Assembly (NCBI GenBank): GCA_016200325.1
Contig: JACQEZ010000007.1
Location: 124,001-188,000 of the forward strand
Length of the DNA: 64,000 bases
DNA from: Candidatus Manganitrophaceae bacterium
GTDB taxonomy: Bacteria; Nitrospirota; Nitrospiria; SBBL01; Manganitrophaceae
Direction of reading: 5' to 3'
Under the pieces are notes generated by a model. The model was not told the origin of the DNA, searched no databases, and saw only the letters and a program-made list of their open reading frames with translations. The position numbers were made by a program, and so were the translations under genes. Positions 37,772 to 46,917 of this stretch are shown piece by piece. The stretch's first letter is position 1. Each line of letters begins with the position of its first letter.

Positions 37772-38128
37772 TCATATTTCTTGAAAATCGATCGCGCGGA
37801 CCTCAACCGAGCCGCCGAGAGGGAGGGTCGGGATGCGGTTCGCGATCCCGACCGCTTCGTCGAGATCTTGACACTCGATCAAGTGATAGCCGCCGAGCTG
37901 CTCTTTGGTCTCCGCGAACGGACCGTCGGTGATCGCCGGCTTGCCGTTCTTTTTCCGAATTGTAACGGCGGTCGCGCTCGGCCGCAGCTTCGCGCCGGCC
38001 TGGAGATGGCCGCTCTTCACCAGATCCTGCAGCAACGTGTGGTAGTCCTTCATGACCTTGTCCCGCTCCGCTTCCGGAATCTTCTCCCACTTTGCCTCAT
38101 CGAAGCAACACATCAGCAGATATTGCAT
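37772..38128 (-). CDS. YCII / DGPF-domain protein
   Basis: 118 residues beginning MQYLLMCCFDEAKWEKI with the signature TDGPFAETKEQLGGYHLIEC (DGPF motif) and a C-terminal region typical of YCII-related proteins, which have a dimeric ferredoxin-like fold. In other bacteria DGPF genes are targets of ECF42-type sigma factors. It lies directly upstream of the sigma factor gene. A good ribosome site (AAGGAGGAG) precedes the ATG. Chemical role unknown. Confidence 0.88.
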   Translation of the reverse strand: MQYLLMCCFDEAKWEKIPEAERDKVMKDYHTLLQDLVKSGHLQAGAKLRPSATAVTIRKKNGKPAITDGPFAETKEQLGGYHLIECQDLDEAVGIANRIPTLPLGGSVEVRAIDFQEI

Positions 38129-38382
38129 TGCGCTCCTCCTTATGGAAGGTCACAAACCGGAACTTTGAATCCGCCATCCTCCGCTGGCATTTAATTTTTT
38201 ATCAGGAGCACGATCGACTCCCCGCGCGTTCACGATTCGGATTCAAAGCGGTGTGACCCGGTGGATTTTATCACCTTCGATCGGCCGATTCAATTTCTTG
38301 AGATCGCGAACCATAAAAATGGGGTGATTTTTTGCGATTTTGGCATCTCGATCTCCTTCTCGGCGGATCATTTCTTAGAGAA

Positions 38383-38763
38383 TTATTTCTTTGCTTTTTC
38401 CCAAAGGGTGATGGCATTTCCTTCCGGATCGGTGAAATCGGCCATAAAGCCCCACTCTCCGATGGCATGTTTGGGGGTCGCGATCTTCCCGCCGGCTTTC
38501 TCGATCGCCTGAAGCGTCTGGTCGATCGATTCGGTCTCCACGCCGAATGACGGCTGGTCGTTTTTGGATTTCCGTTTGTAGAAACCGCCGTTGATGCCGC
38601 CGAGCTCGGTCGGATTTTGATCTTCATCGATCGCCGTTGTAAACGCCATCGCCCCTTTGTCCTCCCAGACCTCCACCTTCCAATCGAAGACCGTCTCATA
38701 AAATGTTTTTGCCTTGCTCATATCCGAAGCGGGAATTTCAAAAAAGACCACTTTGTTCTTCAT
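38383..38763 (-). CDS. VOC-family (glyoxalase-fold) protein
   Basis: 126 residues with the beta-alpha-beta-beta-beta vicinal-oxygen-chelate pattern: KVVFFEIPASDMSKAKTFYETVF at the start and FMADFTDPEGNAITLWEKA at the end. Such proteins bind metal and isomerise, cleave or sequester small electrophiles. It sits in the DGPF/sigma cluster, 63 bp below the next YCII gene. ATG 38763 follows AAAGGAGGAT. Substrate not known. Confidence 0.85.
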   Translation of the reverse strand: MKNKVVFFEIPASDMSKAKTFYETVFDWKVEVWEDKGAMAFTTAIDEDQNPTELGGINGGFYKRKSKNDQPSFGVETESIDQTLQAIEKAGGKIATPKHAIGEWGFMADFTDPEGNAITLWEKAKK

Positions 38764-38826
38764 GATGGATCCTCCTTTGTGAGTGATTGCTCCGCTTGCT
38801 AAATAGGGTCTCGAATGCCGCCGTTC

Positions 38827-39207
38827 TTATTGGGCGTCCCGATAGCGGCCGTTTTCTTTCAGCGCTTCCTCGATCGGCCGGACCTCGATACTTCCCAATC
38901 GCGCCGACGGCCATTGGGAGGCGACCTGGATCGCCTCGTTCAGGTCCCGCGCCTCGATCAGGAAAAAGCCGCCGAGCTGCTCCTTGGTTTCGGCGAAGGG
39001 GCCGTCGGTGATCGAGACTTTGCCGTTGCGGACCCGCACGGTGCTGGCGGTCTGACTGCTTTGGAGCGCCTCCGCGGAGATCATCTGGCCTTTGTTGCGG
39101 AGCGCCTCGACATAGTCCAGCGTCTCCCGTCGGAGGAGGTCCCACTCGCTCCTCGACAAGATGTTGAGCTTGTTCTCTTCTTCGTAGGCGAGACAGAGAT
39201 ATTTCAT
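38827..39207 (-). CDS. YCII / DGPF-domain protein
   Basis: 126 residues; MKYLCLAYEEENKLNIL and TDGPFAETKEQLGGFFLIEA (DGPF). It closely resembles the product at 37772-38128 in the central motif, so the two look like tandem duplicates. A ribosome site AAGGAGGA is present. It lies 60 bp below the first gene of the cluster. Confidence 0.87.
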   Translation of the reverse strand: MKYLCLAYEEENKLNILSRSEWDLLRRETLDYVEALRNKGQMISAEALQSSQTASTVRVRNGKVSITDGPFAETKEQLGGFFLIEARDLNEAIQVASQWPSARLGSIEVRPIEEALKENGRYRDAQ

Positions 39208-39267
39208 CGTTCCTCCTTGTTACGGGTATACGGGCCAGGCCGCTTTCATGATCTCGTGCGATGACGT

Positions 39268-39678
39268 TTACTTTGGAAGGTCCATTTTCTGAAACCGCTC
39301 CACCGCTTCGCTGGGGGCGAAGTCTTCCAGCTCGAAGAACCGGCGGACCTCGATTTCGGCCTCTGTCCCTTCGCCGTGCGGATTGGGGAAGCGTTTGGCC
39401 CACGCGATCGCCTCTTCTTTTGATTTCACCCGGATGATCGTATAGCCGGCGATCAGCTCTTTCGCCTCGGTGAACGGTCCATCGACCACGGTCCGCTTGG
39501 CTCCGGAATATTTCACCTTAAACCCCTTGGAGCTGGCCTGCAACCCGGAGGCATCGACGAGGATCCCGGCCTTCACCAGCTCCTCGTGGTAGGCCGCCAT
39601 GGCGGCGATCAGTTTCTCCTCCGGCATCACGCCCGCTTCGCTCTCTTTGCTCGCCTTCACAATCATCATATATCTCAT
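39268..39678 (-). CDS. YCII / DGPF-domain protein, first gene of the cluster
   Basis: 136 residues; MRYMMIVKASKESEAGVMPE and VDGPFTEAKELIAGYTIIRV (DGPF). It differs more from the other two copies. It is the promoter-proximal gene, with AAAGGAGGA before the ATG and the candidate ECF-type promoter at 39737-39762. All three DGPF copies keep the DGPF-x-E core. Confidence 0.88.
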   Translation of the reverse strand: MRYMMIVKASKESEAGVMPEEKLIAAMAAYHEELVKAGILVDASGLQASSKGFKVKYSGAKRTVVDGPFTEAKELIAGYTIIRVKSKEEAIAWAKRFPNPHGEGTEAEIEVRRFFELEDFAPSEAVERFQKMDLPK

Positions 39679-39736
39679 CTTCGTTCCTCCTTTGGGTTGG
39701 GGTTGGGAGCCTCCACGCTACCGTTTACATAAGATA

Positions 39737-39762
39737 GTCGTCCGGCGGGGCCAAAATCGACA
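39737..39762 (-). promoter_or_regulatory. Candidate ECF42-type promoter
   Basis: Reading the minus strand, TGTCGA (39762-39757) is followed after 16 bp by CGAC (39740-39737). A TGTCGA -35 and a CGA/TC -10 is what I recall as the motif assigned to ECF42 sigma factors. The predicted start lies about 50 bases before the first DGPF gene, and a cognate sigma factor is encoded at the end of the same cluster. Confidence 0.55.
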
Positions 39763-40150
39763 TGGAACCGATAAAATTCTTCCAAAAGTCGCCGCGGCTT
39801 GCGTTCCGCTTCTAACGGTCGGGTGGGACGAAGGGGACCTTGTTAAGAATTCTGTTCATTAAAAGAGCGTTCTCCTTTTAAAATCAAAGAGAAGAGGGAA
39901 TGGGAGGGCATTCCAGCTGTTGCCCTCCGGGTGATCTCCTCGGCCGATCGGTCTTTTTCCGCCGGCTCAAATCTAGTAATTCTGCTCAAAACATGTTTTA
40001 ATATCGGATTGGAAACGGCTGTTTTGAAGCAACCCGCCGCTGCGACATGAATAGAGACCGGCGGGTCTTCACAAACGATGACTTCTAAATTCCAAGGATG
40101 GTTGGCAAAGGATAATTTGCGAATAATATGATTGATAGGTTAATAAATAG

Positions 40151-41185
40151 ATGACGAAAGTTGAATCAAAGAAACCGACCCGTAAGAAAAAAACGACGGC
40201 TTCCAAAGTAAAAACTCAAGCGCTGCTGGTGATTAATCAGGCGCCGATTAAGAAGAAGGCGCTGAGCGAGTTCAAGCAATCGAGAAAAGCATTATTGAAG
40301 ATCCGCGCACAGCTGGATCATCATTTGAATGTGGTGCGACCTTCCTATTTGCGATGGGTCACCCATATTGCCGGAAATAAAATGCAACGGATGAATGAGC
40401 TGAAGCGGCTGATTAAAGAGAAAGCGGGCCTGTTGCAGCGGATTGAAGAGCTGATTTATGAAGAATATCTCTCTCCTCGCAGCGCCTATGAATATGCCGA
40501 GGAAGAGCAAGCGAGAGCCCGTGCTCGGGAGGAGGGCCGCAAGGACGAGGAGGAACCGTTCAGCACGGAGCAGGAACAAGAAGAGGCCTTCGAGGAGAGA
40601 GGCGCATTCGACGGGCGTGATGCCGGTTGGGGCCCCGGGAGCAACGGGGAGGAGGGGCCGGGGAGCGCTCCCGAGATCGATTCGGACTCGGATCGGCCCG
40701 AGGTTGAAAAAAAGGTAAACCGCACCCATCAGATCGTCAGCCTCTATCGGAAGATGGCGCGCCTTCTCCACCCCGATACGGCGGTCCAGCTGAATGAGGC
40801 CGCTCGGGAGCTCTGGAGAGAGGTCGTCGAGGCCTACCAGCATAAAGATCTGGCTCGGCTTGAGAAGCTCTGGATCTCCGTCCAGTTACTCTCCGATCCG
40901 AAAGGGGAGGGCATCGCCCTCTCCGATTTGAAGCAACTGACCGCACACCTCAATAACGAGATTGAGGATTTAAAGGACAAAATGCGGGAGTTGGCACGAA
41001 CCGATCCTTCCTGGCGTTTTGAGGGTAAAGATCGCGGCGAGCTCGCCTCGGGCATCCTCTCGGATCTTGTGGTGGGGGAGAGAGAGCTGTTATTGATCCT
41101 CGGTAAGATTGAAATGAAACTTGGGCAATATCAGACCTGGGGCCGATCCCGGACGCGCAACCGGCAGCCGTCCTACTCTAAATGA
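40151..41185 (+). CDS. J-domain-like protein with charged coiled-coil
   Basis: 344 residues. The first 30 are lysine-rich (TRKKKTTASKVKT), then helices to about 115, an acidic low-complexity linker (about 116-185, EEEQARARAREEGRKDEEEP), and a J-domain-like segment about 190-235: IVSLYRKMARLLHPDTA with HPD at 207-209, then ELWREVVEAYQHKD. DnaJ-type J domains stimulate Hsp70 ATPase through HPD. The rest (250-344) is helical. Homologues are often annotated only as hypothetical. No DnaK gene is adjacent. Confidence 0.75.
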   Translation: MTKVESKKPTRKKKTTASKVKTQALLVINQAPIKKKALSEFKQSRKALLKIRAQLDHHLNVVRPSYLRWVTHIAGNKMQRMNELKRLIKEKAGLLQRIEELIYEEYLSPRSAYEYAEEEQARARAREEGRKDEEEPFSTEQEQEEAFEERGAFDGRDAGWGPGSNGEEGPGSAPEIDSDSDRPEVEKKVNRTHQIVSLYRKMARLLHPDTAVQLNEAARELWREVVEAYQHKDLARLEKLWISVQLLSDPKGEGIALSDLKQLTAHLNNEIEDLKDKMRELARTDPSWRFEGKDRGELASGILSDLVVGERELLLILGKIEMKLGQYQTWGRSRTRNRQPSYSK

Positions 41186-41276
41186 GGCCGATTCGACAGG
41201 GATCTCCTATCCCCGTCGGAGGCTGATCTCCAAAGGTCGATTCGGTTCTCGATCCTCTTCCTCTCGGCAAATGAAA

Positions 41277-41636
41277 TTATCTGACGGCTGATGAAGTCAT
41301 TTCTGTTAAAGTCTCGACGTATCGATAGAGGATTGGGTGATTGCGCTTCATCTCATCAAAGCGGATTCCGATCCCAAAATCTCCTCTGCGCTGCAGAGGG
41401 CCGACCCAGACAATCTCGCCTTCAATCAATTCTGTGAGCGTATGATAGCCGTTCAGCAGTGAAAGCCGTACCGAGACGAGGTCTCCTCTTCGGAAGAGCT
41501 TCCTCCGATAGCAAATTCCAATTCCGTGTGTTGAGATGTCTCTGATGAGGGCTCGGATCTCTTCCGAGCGTTCTTGAAGGGTCAGGCGGGCGATGGAGGT
41601 GATTGGAATTCTTTGATGCGTTCTTCTCTCTTCCAT
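41277..41636 (-). CDS. PilZ-domain protein
   Basis: 119 residues consisting of one PilZ domain: RRTHQRIPI (the RxxxR c-di-GMP site at the N-terminus) and RDISTHGIGI (the D/NxSxxG motif). It should bind cyclic di-GMP. Later genes in the window (two REC-GGDEF-EAL proteins) make and break that messenger, so it is a plausible local receptor. It has no effector domain. Confidence 0.87.
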   Translation of the reverse strand: MEERRTHQRIPITSIARLTLQERSEEIRALIRDISTHGIGICYRRKLFRRGDLVSVRLSLLNGYHTLTELIEGEIVWVGPLQRRGDFGIGIRFDEMKRNHPILYRYVETLTEMTSSAVR

Positions 41637-42036
41637 AGGAGACTTTCACAGTATGAAATGGAGCGCTTCTCGCTTCTATGGAAGACTAAGGTAGCAGGGA
41701 TTTTATCTTTGTCAATGACGGTAGGATTCAGAAAGAAAGATGCGTTGAGCGTCCGTATTTTTCCGGCAGGCCCACCACGAGGTGGAAGAAGAGAAGGCGA
41801 GAGGACAAAGGATCCTTCGGCCGCGACCATGAGCGCTCCCCCGCCGAAATCTCCGCCGCCGCAATGCACGCTCTCTTCTGGACGGCGGTTCTCAATGGGA
41901 TCCTCCCCCCTCTCTTCCTCAAATTAATGATGTTAAGATGCACGAAGCCGCAAGGTGATGGGAGCGCCGCCGATCGGTTCACTGCGAGCTTCTGCCCCTG
42001 GTCCTAATAGGGAGAATGGGGACCTCTATTGTTCAT
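41637..42036. other. 400-bp region without convincing gene
   Basis: Several short frames are open but none has protein-like composition together with a ribosome site. The minus-strand PilZ gene starts at the left edge and the lipoprotein gene ends at the right, so the region should hold the promoter of the former. Confidence 0.3.
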
Positions 42037-42348
42037 TTAACGAGATCCTTGACTGAATTCAGGATGTTCTTGTTCGAGCTGTTGGATGATCTGCTTCCCT
42101 TCTTGTATTTTTCCCTCTCCTTTGTCAGCGTCTGCTTTTCCCCTTGCCATCAGGTTCTCCGCCTCCTGCTGCTCGTGTTCTCCTTGTTTCACCTGCGCTT
42201 CTCCGGACCTAATGAGGTTGTTGCCCTTATCCCATTCGGTGGCAGTGTTGCGTGCTTGGTCGGCAAACGTCGACTCTTGTCTGCTGGTGGCACACCCGGC
42301 AGCGAGGAAAAGAATAAATGCTCCCGCTAAATAGGTGATTCCTTTCAT
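42037..42348 (-). CDS. Small lipoprotein
   Basis: 103 residues. Signal peptide with lipobox LAAGC (Cys19). The mature chain is a highly charged helix (EHEQQEAENLMARGKADADKGEGKIQEG) predicted to form a coiled coil. It is likely anchored in a membrane as a structural or spacer protein. AGGAAGA precedes the ATG. No specific family is recognised. Confidence 0.75.
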   Translation of the reverse strand: MKGITYLAGAFILFLAAGCATSRQESTFADQARNTATEWDKGNNLIRSGEAQVKQGEHEQQEAENLMARGKADADKGEGKIQEGKQIIQQLEQEHPEFSQGSR

Positions 42349-42493
42349 CGTTCTTCCTCCAATCGTTGAAATGAACTCCGGTCTGTTGCTGCACTTTGAA
42401 AAGCGTCAGATCGTTCGGAGCTCTCGTCCCTCCCTCCTCATCTTTGAGGCAGGGAGCCGTACCGTTACTGGACTGAAAAGTGATTGAGGAAAA

Positions 42494-42646
42494 TCAGCGC
42501 CCTTCCCAGATAGCGTCAAAGGAGTCGGAGAATCCGAAGTCTTCTTCCGAGTCTCGATAATCGCGTCTGGACTCTTTCGTCAGGCGGTGATAGCGTCTGG
42601 AACTGCGGTTCTCTTCATCATCTTCGCAGAAGATCTTATCTTCCAT
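42494..42646 (-). CDS. Small acidic/basic hypothetical protein
   Basis: 50 residues from ATG 42646, preceded by AGGAGG with eight bases of spacing; upstream codons in the same frame lack such a site. The sequence is highly charged, with an acidic start (MEDKIFCEDDEENRSS), a basic middle (RRYHRLTKESRRDYR) and an acidic tail (DSEEDFGFSDSFD). It is probably disordered. No function is proposed. Confidence 0.5.
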   Translation of the reverse strand: MEDKIFCEDDEENRSSRRYHRLTKESRRDYRDSEEDFGFSDSFDAIWEGR

Positions 42647-43028
42647 CTGAATCTCCTCCTGATAGGTTTTTTTAACGTGAGTGCTTACAGTTGATGGGAT
42701 TACAATACGCAAAATAGGTGCCGGGTCGAGATTGAGCTTTATCGAATCGGTGTCGCAATAAAACAGCCCTGTTTCCCCCTCACGCTATAAGTCGTCTCTG
42801 AGACTTTAAGAAAAACCTTGCACTTTTCGCGCAGAAATGTATCCGCTGTTACATCTCGTTGCTCCGATATCAAGCCGGTTTTTTAGATAAATATATTTAG
42901 TGTACTTACTATGTAGATCGCCATTACATTGTAATTACGCGCGATTAACGCTATTTATCGTTTTTTATATTTATAATTGGTTCTGCTGGAGCAGCAATAC
43001 AGCCGGCTTAATGCAGTCGGCTGACTAT

Positions 43029-43044
43029 TGTGATCTTTATCACA
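43029..43044 (+). promoter_or_regulatory. CRP-type operator upstream of response regulator
   Basis: TGTGATCTTTATCACA is a perfect TGTGA-N6-TCACA palindrome, the CRP/FNR-family consensus. It ends 33 bases before the ATG at 43078. A second palindrome, TTATCACAGTGATAA at 43037-43051, overlaps it, so two dimers could compete. No CRP gene is in the window. Confidence 0.6.
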
Positions 43045-43077
43045 GTGATAAGATGAGGGGGATGTGGAGGAAAGAGA

Positions 43078-43575
43078 ATGGGATATAAAATTTTGGCTGT
43101 CGACGACAATAAGGACATGATTGCCATTCTCTCTTTATTACTGAATAAGGAAGGCTATCAGGTGATCACCGCCATGGATGGGCTCGAGGCAATTCAGAGG
43201 GCTGAGCAGGAGCAGCCTGCGCTGATTTTGCTGGATGTGATGATTCCTAAAAAAGACGGGTTTGAAGTATGTCGGGCGATTAAAGAGAACGCCAGAACAA
43301 AGGAGATCCCGGTCATTTTTATCACCGCCAAGATCGATCTCGCTACGCATCGGCAAGGCTTGGCCTTAGGCGGATGTGAATATCTCACCAAGCCGCTGAA
43401 TCCAAGAGAGATCTTACAGACGGTGAAGAAGCACCTTCCTTCTGAGCCTCCTCTGTCTTCCGGGGTCCCGGCGATCTCTGTCGTGCAGGGGGTTGCCGCC
43501 TTTCTTTCAGCTTGTATTGCGGCGGTGCAGCACTTCTTATTGATATCGCCAAACGACCTGGAGACCTATACCTAG
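43078..43575 (+). CDS. Response regulator with hydrophobic C-terminal tail
   Basis: 165 residues. A receiver fills 1-122 (ILAVDDNKDM; phospho-acceptor Asp53 in LLDVMIPKKDG; conserved Thr in FITAK and Lys in YLTKPLN). A 40-residue tail (SGVPAISVVQGVAAFLSACI, then AAVQHFLLISP) is hydrophobic and not a known output domain; it may bind a membrane or partner. It starts with AGGAAAGAG upstream and lies behind a CRP-type box. Confidence 0.87.
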   Translation: MGYKILAVDDNKDMIAILSLLLNKEGYQVITAMDGLEAIQRAEQEQPALILLDVMIPKKDGFEVCRAIKENARTKEIPVIFITAKIDLATHRQGLALGGCEYLTKPLNPREILQTVKKHLPSEPPLSSGVPAISVVQGVAAFLSACIAAVQHFLLISPNDLETYT

Positions 43576-43685
43576 TGAAGGAAAGGGCGAGAGGATCTGA
43601 AGCAGATGATCAAGGCCAGCCGGATCCCGCACGCAGTGGGAAAATACATGGTGTGATGGAATAGGTAGGAAAAGAGTCATCCGTC

Positions 43686-43739
43686 TTGGCAGGCCAGCTG
43701 CTCCGCTCGAATTTGATGACTTCGCAGCCGGCCTGCCAA
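43686..43739. repeat. Long inverted repeat / terminator-like hairpin
   Basis: TTGGCAGGCCAGCTGC (43686-43701) pairs with GCAGCCGGCCTGCCAA (43724-43739) with one mismatch and a 22-base spacer. There is no T-run, so it may work as a factor-aided terminator or stabilise the 3' end of the response-regulator mRNA. Confidence 0.4.
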
Positions 43740-43834
43740 TTCTAGAGAAGAGACGTCGATCCTGTAGATTTAATTCTCAGAGAAGTGTTTTAAATCGGAA
43801 TCAGAGCGATATCCGCTCTGCCGCCGTTGTTGCA

Positions 43835-43857
43835 TAGGCAGGCAGTCTGCTTGCCTA
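43835..43857. repeat. Hairpin downstream of XRE gene
   Basis: TAGGCAGGC and GCTTGCCTA pair with one G-T wobble around AGTCT. It lies 19 bp beyond the 3' end of the minus-strand XRE gene; a transcription terminator is possible though the T-tract is missing. Confidence 0.32.
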
Positions 43858-43876
43858 CATCTCTCTATGATGGGTA

Positions 43877-44173
43877 TCAGGCTCTTTTTCTACCGGCCTG
43901 ATTTTTCCTTCCACTGCTCTGGCCGCTGCCCTGGCCATTTCTGCCGGCCATATTTTCTCTGCCTTGTTTCCCTGTGAGCAACCAGTCGGTGCTAACCCGG
44001 CCCATCCGAGCAATCCGTACCAGCAGATCGGGTGAGGGGATTCTTCCACGCTCATAGCGACTGATGTAGTTTTGTTTTTTTACGCCAATCGCCTCCGCAA
44101 ATTCGGTCTGCGTTCGCTTGCCGCGCACCGAGCGGATTCGCTCACCTACTTCCATCGGGGAAATCTTTTTCAT
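43877..44173 (-). CDS. XRE-family helix-turn-helix regulator
   Basis: 98 residues. A Cro/CI-type HTH spans about 9-65 (VGERIRSVRGKRTQTEFAEA and NYISRYERGRIPSPDLLVRI). The C-terminal 30 residues are Gly/Arg/Gln-rich (GRENMAGRNGQGSGQSSGRK) and probably disordered, a little unusual for XRE. ATG 44173 follows GGAGGCGAAC. It may act on its own 320-bp upstream region, which contains tandem repeats. Target unknown. Confidence 0.82.
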   Translation of the reverse strand: MKKISPMEVGERIRSVRGKRTQTEFAEAIGVKKQNYISRYERGRIPSPDLLVRIARMGRVSTDWLLTGKQGRENMAGRNGQGSGQSSGRKNQAGRKRA

Positions 44174-44242
44174 TGTTCGCCTCCATGCATGATTAATAAT
44201 GACTTCCGATCATCATTTCAACTGATACAAAGAATGTATGTT

Positions 44243-44280
44243 AAGTCAAGAAGAGAAGTCAAGAAGAGAAGTCAAGAGAG
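44243..44280 (+). repeat. 13-bp tandem repeat
   Basis: AAGTCAAGAAGAG occurs twice in direct tandem (44243-44268), followed by an almost complete third copy to 44280. It lies in the 320-bp gap upstream of the XRE gene and downstream of the gene ending at 44494, where no gene is visible. Confidence 0.6.
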
Positions 44281-44493
44281 GTATCTCCTGATCACATCAA
44301 CGGGTGGCAGGAGATCGGATCGGTTGATTCATTGTGATGAAGCAAACCGTAAACTCTCTTACTCTCAGTGGATATCGTTTCAGGGGGTGTGGTCAGAACG
44401 AACCCGTTCTTGCTGTCGTTACGCGTCATCCCTTCGTTAGGGAGAAACGAACAGAGGGAGGTATTTTTCAATTTCTGACGACATCCAAAATCG

Positions 44494-46206
44494 TTATGTC
44501 CAAAATTGCCCGACTTTAAAGATCTCTTTCATCTCGTCGGCAGGCACCGGTTTGCTGCAGACGTAGCCTTGTATCTCGTCACATTTTAGAGAGCGTAAAG
44601 ATTCGAGTTGGTCTAAATTCTCCACCGCCTCCGCGATGACCTTCATCTTTAGACTGTGGGCCAATGTGATGATGGCGGTGACGATCGCAACATGATCCAG
44701 ATCGGTTGCAACATTACGGACAAAATTTCGTTCGATTTTGAGGCTGCTGATCGGGAAGCGACTTAGATAACCTAATGGGGAGTGGCCGGTTCCGAATCCA
44801 TCGATTGAGATTTTTACCCCCCTTCCATTCAATTCCCGCAGGGTGATCACAGTGGCTTCGGCGTTTTTCATAACCACGGTCTCCGTCAGCTCCAATTCCA
44901 GGTATTGAGGGTCGAGATCGGTTTCATCAATAACCTTGAAAATCGTGTCGATCAAATTCTGCTGGTGAAATTGACGAACCGAGAGGTTAACCGCGATCCG
45001 TATGGGAGGCAGTCCTACCGCTTGCCAAGTTTTATTTTGAACGCAGGCGGTCCGCAGCACCCACTCTCCGATTGGGACAATGAGCCCTGTTTCCTCAGCG
45101 AAAGGAATAAATTCTAATGGGGGGATTAAGCCCAGTTCCGGATGTTCCCACCGAACCAATGCCTCCACTCCAACGATCTTTCCCGTGGCCAAATCGACCT
45201 TCGGTTGGTAATGCAGCCGGAATTCTTTCCGCTCGATCGCCCGCTGCAGATCGGTTTCCCGTATCGGCTTGTGGGAGACCTTGGGAACGAACTCCGGGGA
45301 ATAAAATTGAAAACTGTTTTTCCCTTGCTCCTTTACGCGATACATGGCGGCGTCGGCATTCTTCAGCAGGGTCTCAACATCTTCCCCATCATTCGGGTAG
45401 AGGGCGATGCCAATGCTGGCCGAGATAGAAAACGCCTGTTCTTCGATCTGGATCGGCTTCGACAATTCTTGCAGAATTTTTTGGACGATTTTTGGGACAT
45501 CTTCCGGCACTGCGATATCGGTTAGGATTAAGACGAACTCGTCTCCTCCCAAACGGGCCACTGTATCTCCATCCCGGACACACAGATTCAGTTTTTCTGC
45601 AACGGTCTTAAGTAGTTGATCGCCGACCGCGTGTCCCATGGTGTCGTTGATCACTTTAAACCGGTCCAGGTCGAGGAATAGGAGGGCGACCAAGCGTTTA
45701 TTCCAAGGGGCTCGCAATAAGGTCTGCTGAAGGCGGTCGGTGAATAGGAAGCGATTCGGCAGGTTCGTCAAAGGATCATGATCAGCCAAATAGTTGATAA
45801 TTTTTTCAGTTTGTTTTTGCTCCCGACGCATTTGAGCATGGTGCAATTCCCGCTCGATGGCCGGTTTAAGCCGCATCAGGTTATCTTTTAAAATACAATC
45901 ATGTGCCCCTTCTCTCATGAGCGCGACGGCGGTCTCCTCCCCGATGGAGCCGGATACAATAATAAACGGGACGTCTAGTTCGCTGTTTTGGACCAGCTTT
46001 AAGGCGGCATGTGCGTCGAAGCGAGGCATGAAGTAATCGGAAAGGACAAGGTCCCACTGCTGTCGCTCAAGCGCAGCGCTCATCGTTTCAACGGTATCGA
46101 CCCGTTCAAACTCCGGTTCATATTCTCCTTGCCGCAGGGTTTGCAAGAGCAGTGTCGTATCTTCTTCCGAATCTTCAACGATCAAGACACGAAGAGGGAT
46201 GCCCAT
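44494..46206 (-). CDS. Response regulator with GGDEF and EAL domains
   Basis: 570 residues. Receiver 4-125 (phospho-Asp57, LVLSDYFMP), GGDEF about 140-300, EAL about 315-560. The diguanylate cyclase site GGDEF (220-224) is intact and preceded by an RxxD inhibitory site (RDGD 211-214). In the EAL domain, EAL, NLS and ELTE are kept, but the metal-binding DDFGTG motif reads IDGFGTG (Gly470 for Asp), so phosphodiesterase activity is doubtful. It is predicted mainly to synthesise c-di-GMP. It is divergent from its paralogue at 46918-48630 over 711 bp. Confidence 0.93.
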   Translation of the reverse strand: MGIPLRVLIVEDSEEDTTLLLQTLRQGEYEPEFERVDTVETMSAALERQQWDLVLSDYFMPRFDAHAALKLVQNSELDVPFIIVSGSIGEETAVALMREGAHDCILKDNLMRLKPAIERELHHAQMRREQKQTEKIINYLADHDPLTNLPNRFLFTDRLQQTLLRAPWNKRLVALLFLDLDRFKVINDTMGHAVGDQLLKTVAEKLNLCVRDGDTVARLGGDEFVLILTDIAVPEDVPKIVQKILQELSKPIQIEEQAFSISASIGIALYPNDGEDVETLLKNADAAMYRVKEQGKNSFQFYSPEFVPKVSHKPIRETDLQRAIERKEFRLHYQPKVDLATGKIVGVEALVRWEHPELGLIPPLEFIPFAEETGLIVPIGEWVLRTACVQNKTWQAVGLPPIRIAVNLSVRQFHQQNLIDTIFKVIDETDLDPQYLELELTETVVMKNAEATVITLRELNGRGVKISIDGFGTGHSPLGYLSRFPISSLKIERNFVRNVATDLDHVAIVTAIITLAHSLKMKVIAEAVENLDQLESLRSLKCDEIQGYVCSKPVPADEMKEIFKVGQFWT

Positions 46207-46376
46207 ATGGAGCCCGTTGGTTTCGAGAAAGATTTATTGAAGGTAAGCCGATGGCGCTCGGTTGCCATACGGCATCTCTCTTTGAGAGCTTCAAGGCGAG
46301 CAATACAACCTGCCTCATCGTAATCGCAGCGATACCAATACCGAAATAGTAAAGAGGAATGGTCGATCTCTGTCAT
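46182..46376 (-). CDS. Possible small protein overlapping RR-GGDEF-EAL start
   Basis: 64 residues from ATG 46376; the stop overlaps the ATG of the downstream response-regulator gene by 25 bases. Composition is protein-like with three cysteines ([20 protein letters not shown], then C). No ribosome site is clear and no family is recognised. It may be a leader or translationally coupled protein; chance remains possible. Confidence 0.32.
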   Translation of the reverse strand: MTEIDHSSLLFRYWYRCDYDEAGCIARLEALKERCRMATERHRLTFNKSFSKPTGSIWASLFVS

Positions 46377-46917
46377 AAAAAACCCGAGATTCCTATTTGG
46401 AATCGTCGGGTAATTCGAGTCCAACCAGAGTTCATGGTAGGACCTGCGCCAGCACGGAAGAGAGTGTCTTCAACCTCCAGTATCCCTTCTATTATGATGA
46501 TGTTTGAAACCGAAAAATGATTCCTCTCAGGCTCCGATATCTGTGCCAGTCTATACCGAATAAAAATTAACTTGTCAAGGTTAATATTGCTGTAGGAATA
46601 AGATATTAGTTATTTCTTAGCTATAACTTCTGCCTACTTGACGTCGTAAGATTTTTTGAAACCTTACCTAGAAGTCGGTGGTATCTATTAAATAAAGAGC
46701 AGCGCGCATGCACCTTTAACAGTACGTTTTATCTTTGATTCTTATTTCAGGGGTAGGTGCTATAATTAATTCATACTATATTAGTATATCCCCGCACTTG
46801 GAATCAGCGGACCGCTATCTGTAGATCCCTCCTGCATAACTGGGAAACATTATTACGAAGTTACGGTTCTCGATTTTTCCGTTTCACGCTTGATAGAGAA
46901 TGGAAGGAGCGTTTCTG
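46377..46917. other. Divergent regulatory region between two c-di-GMP genes
   Basis: 540 bp of AT-rich sequence. It contains TTAAC-N8-GTTAA (46567-46584), a perfect palindrome ATACTATATTAGTAT (46773-46787) and, just before it, CTATAATT that resembles a -10 element for the plus-strand gene. These could be operators, but no protein can be named. Confidence 0.35.
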
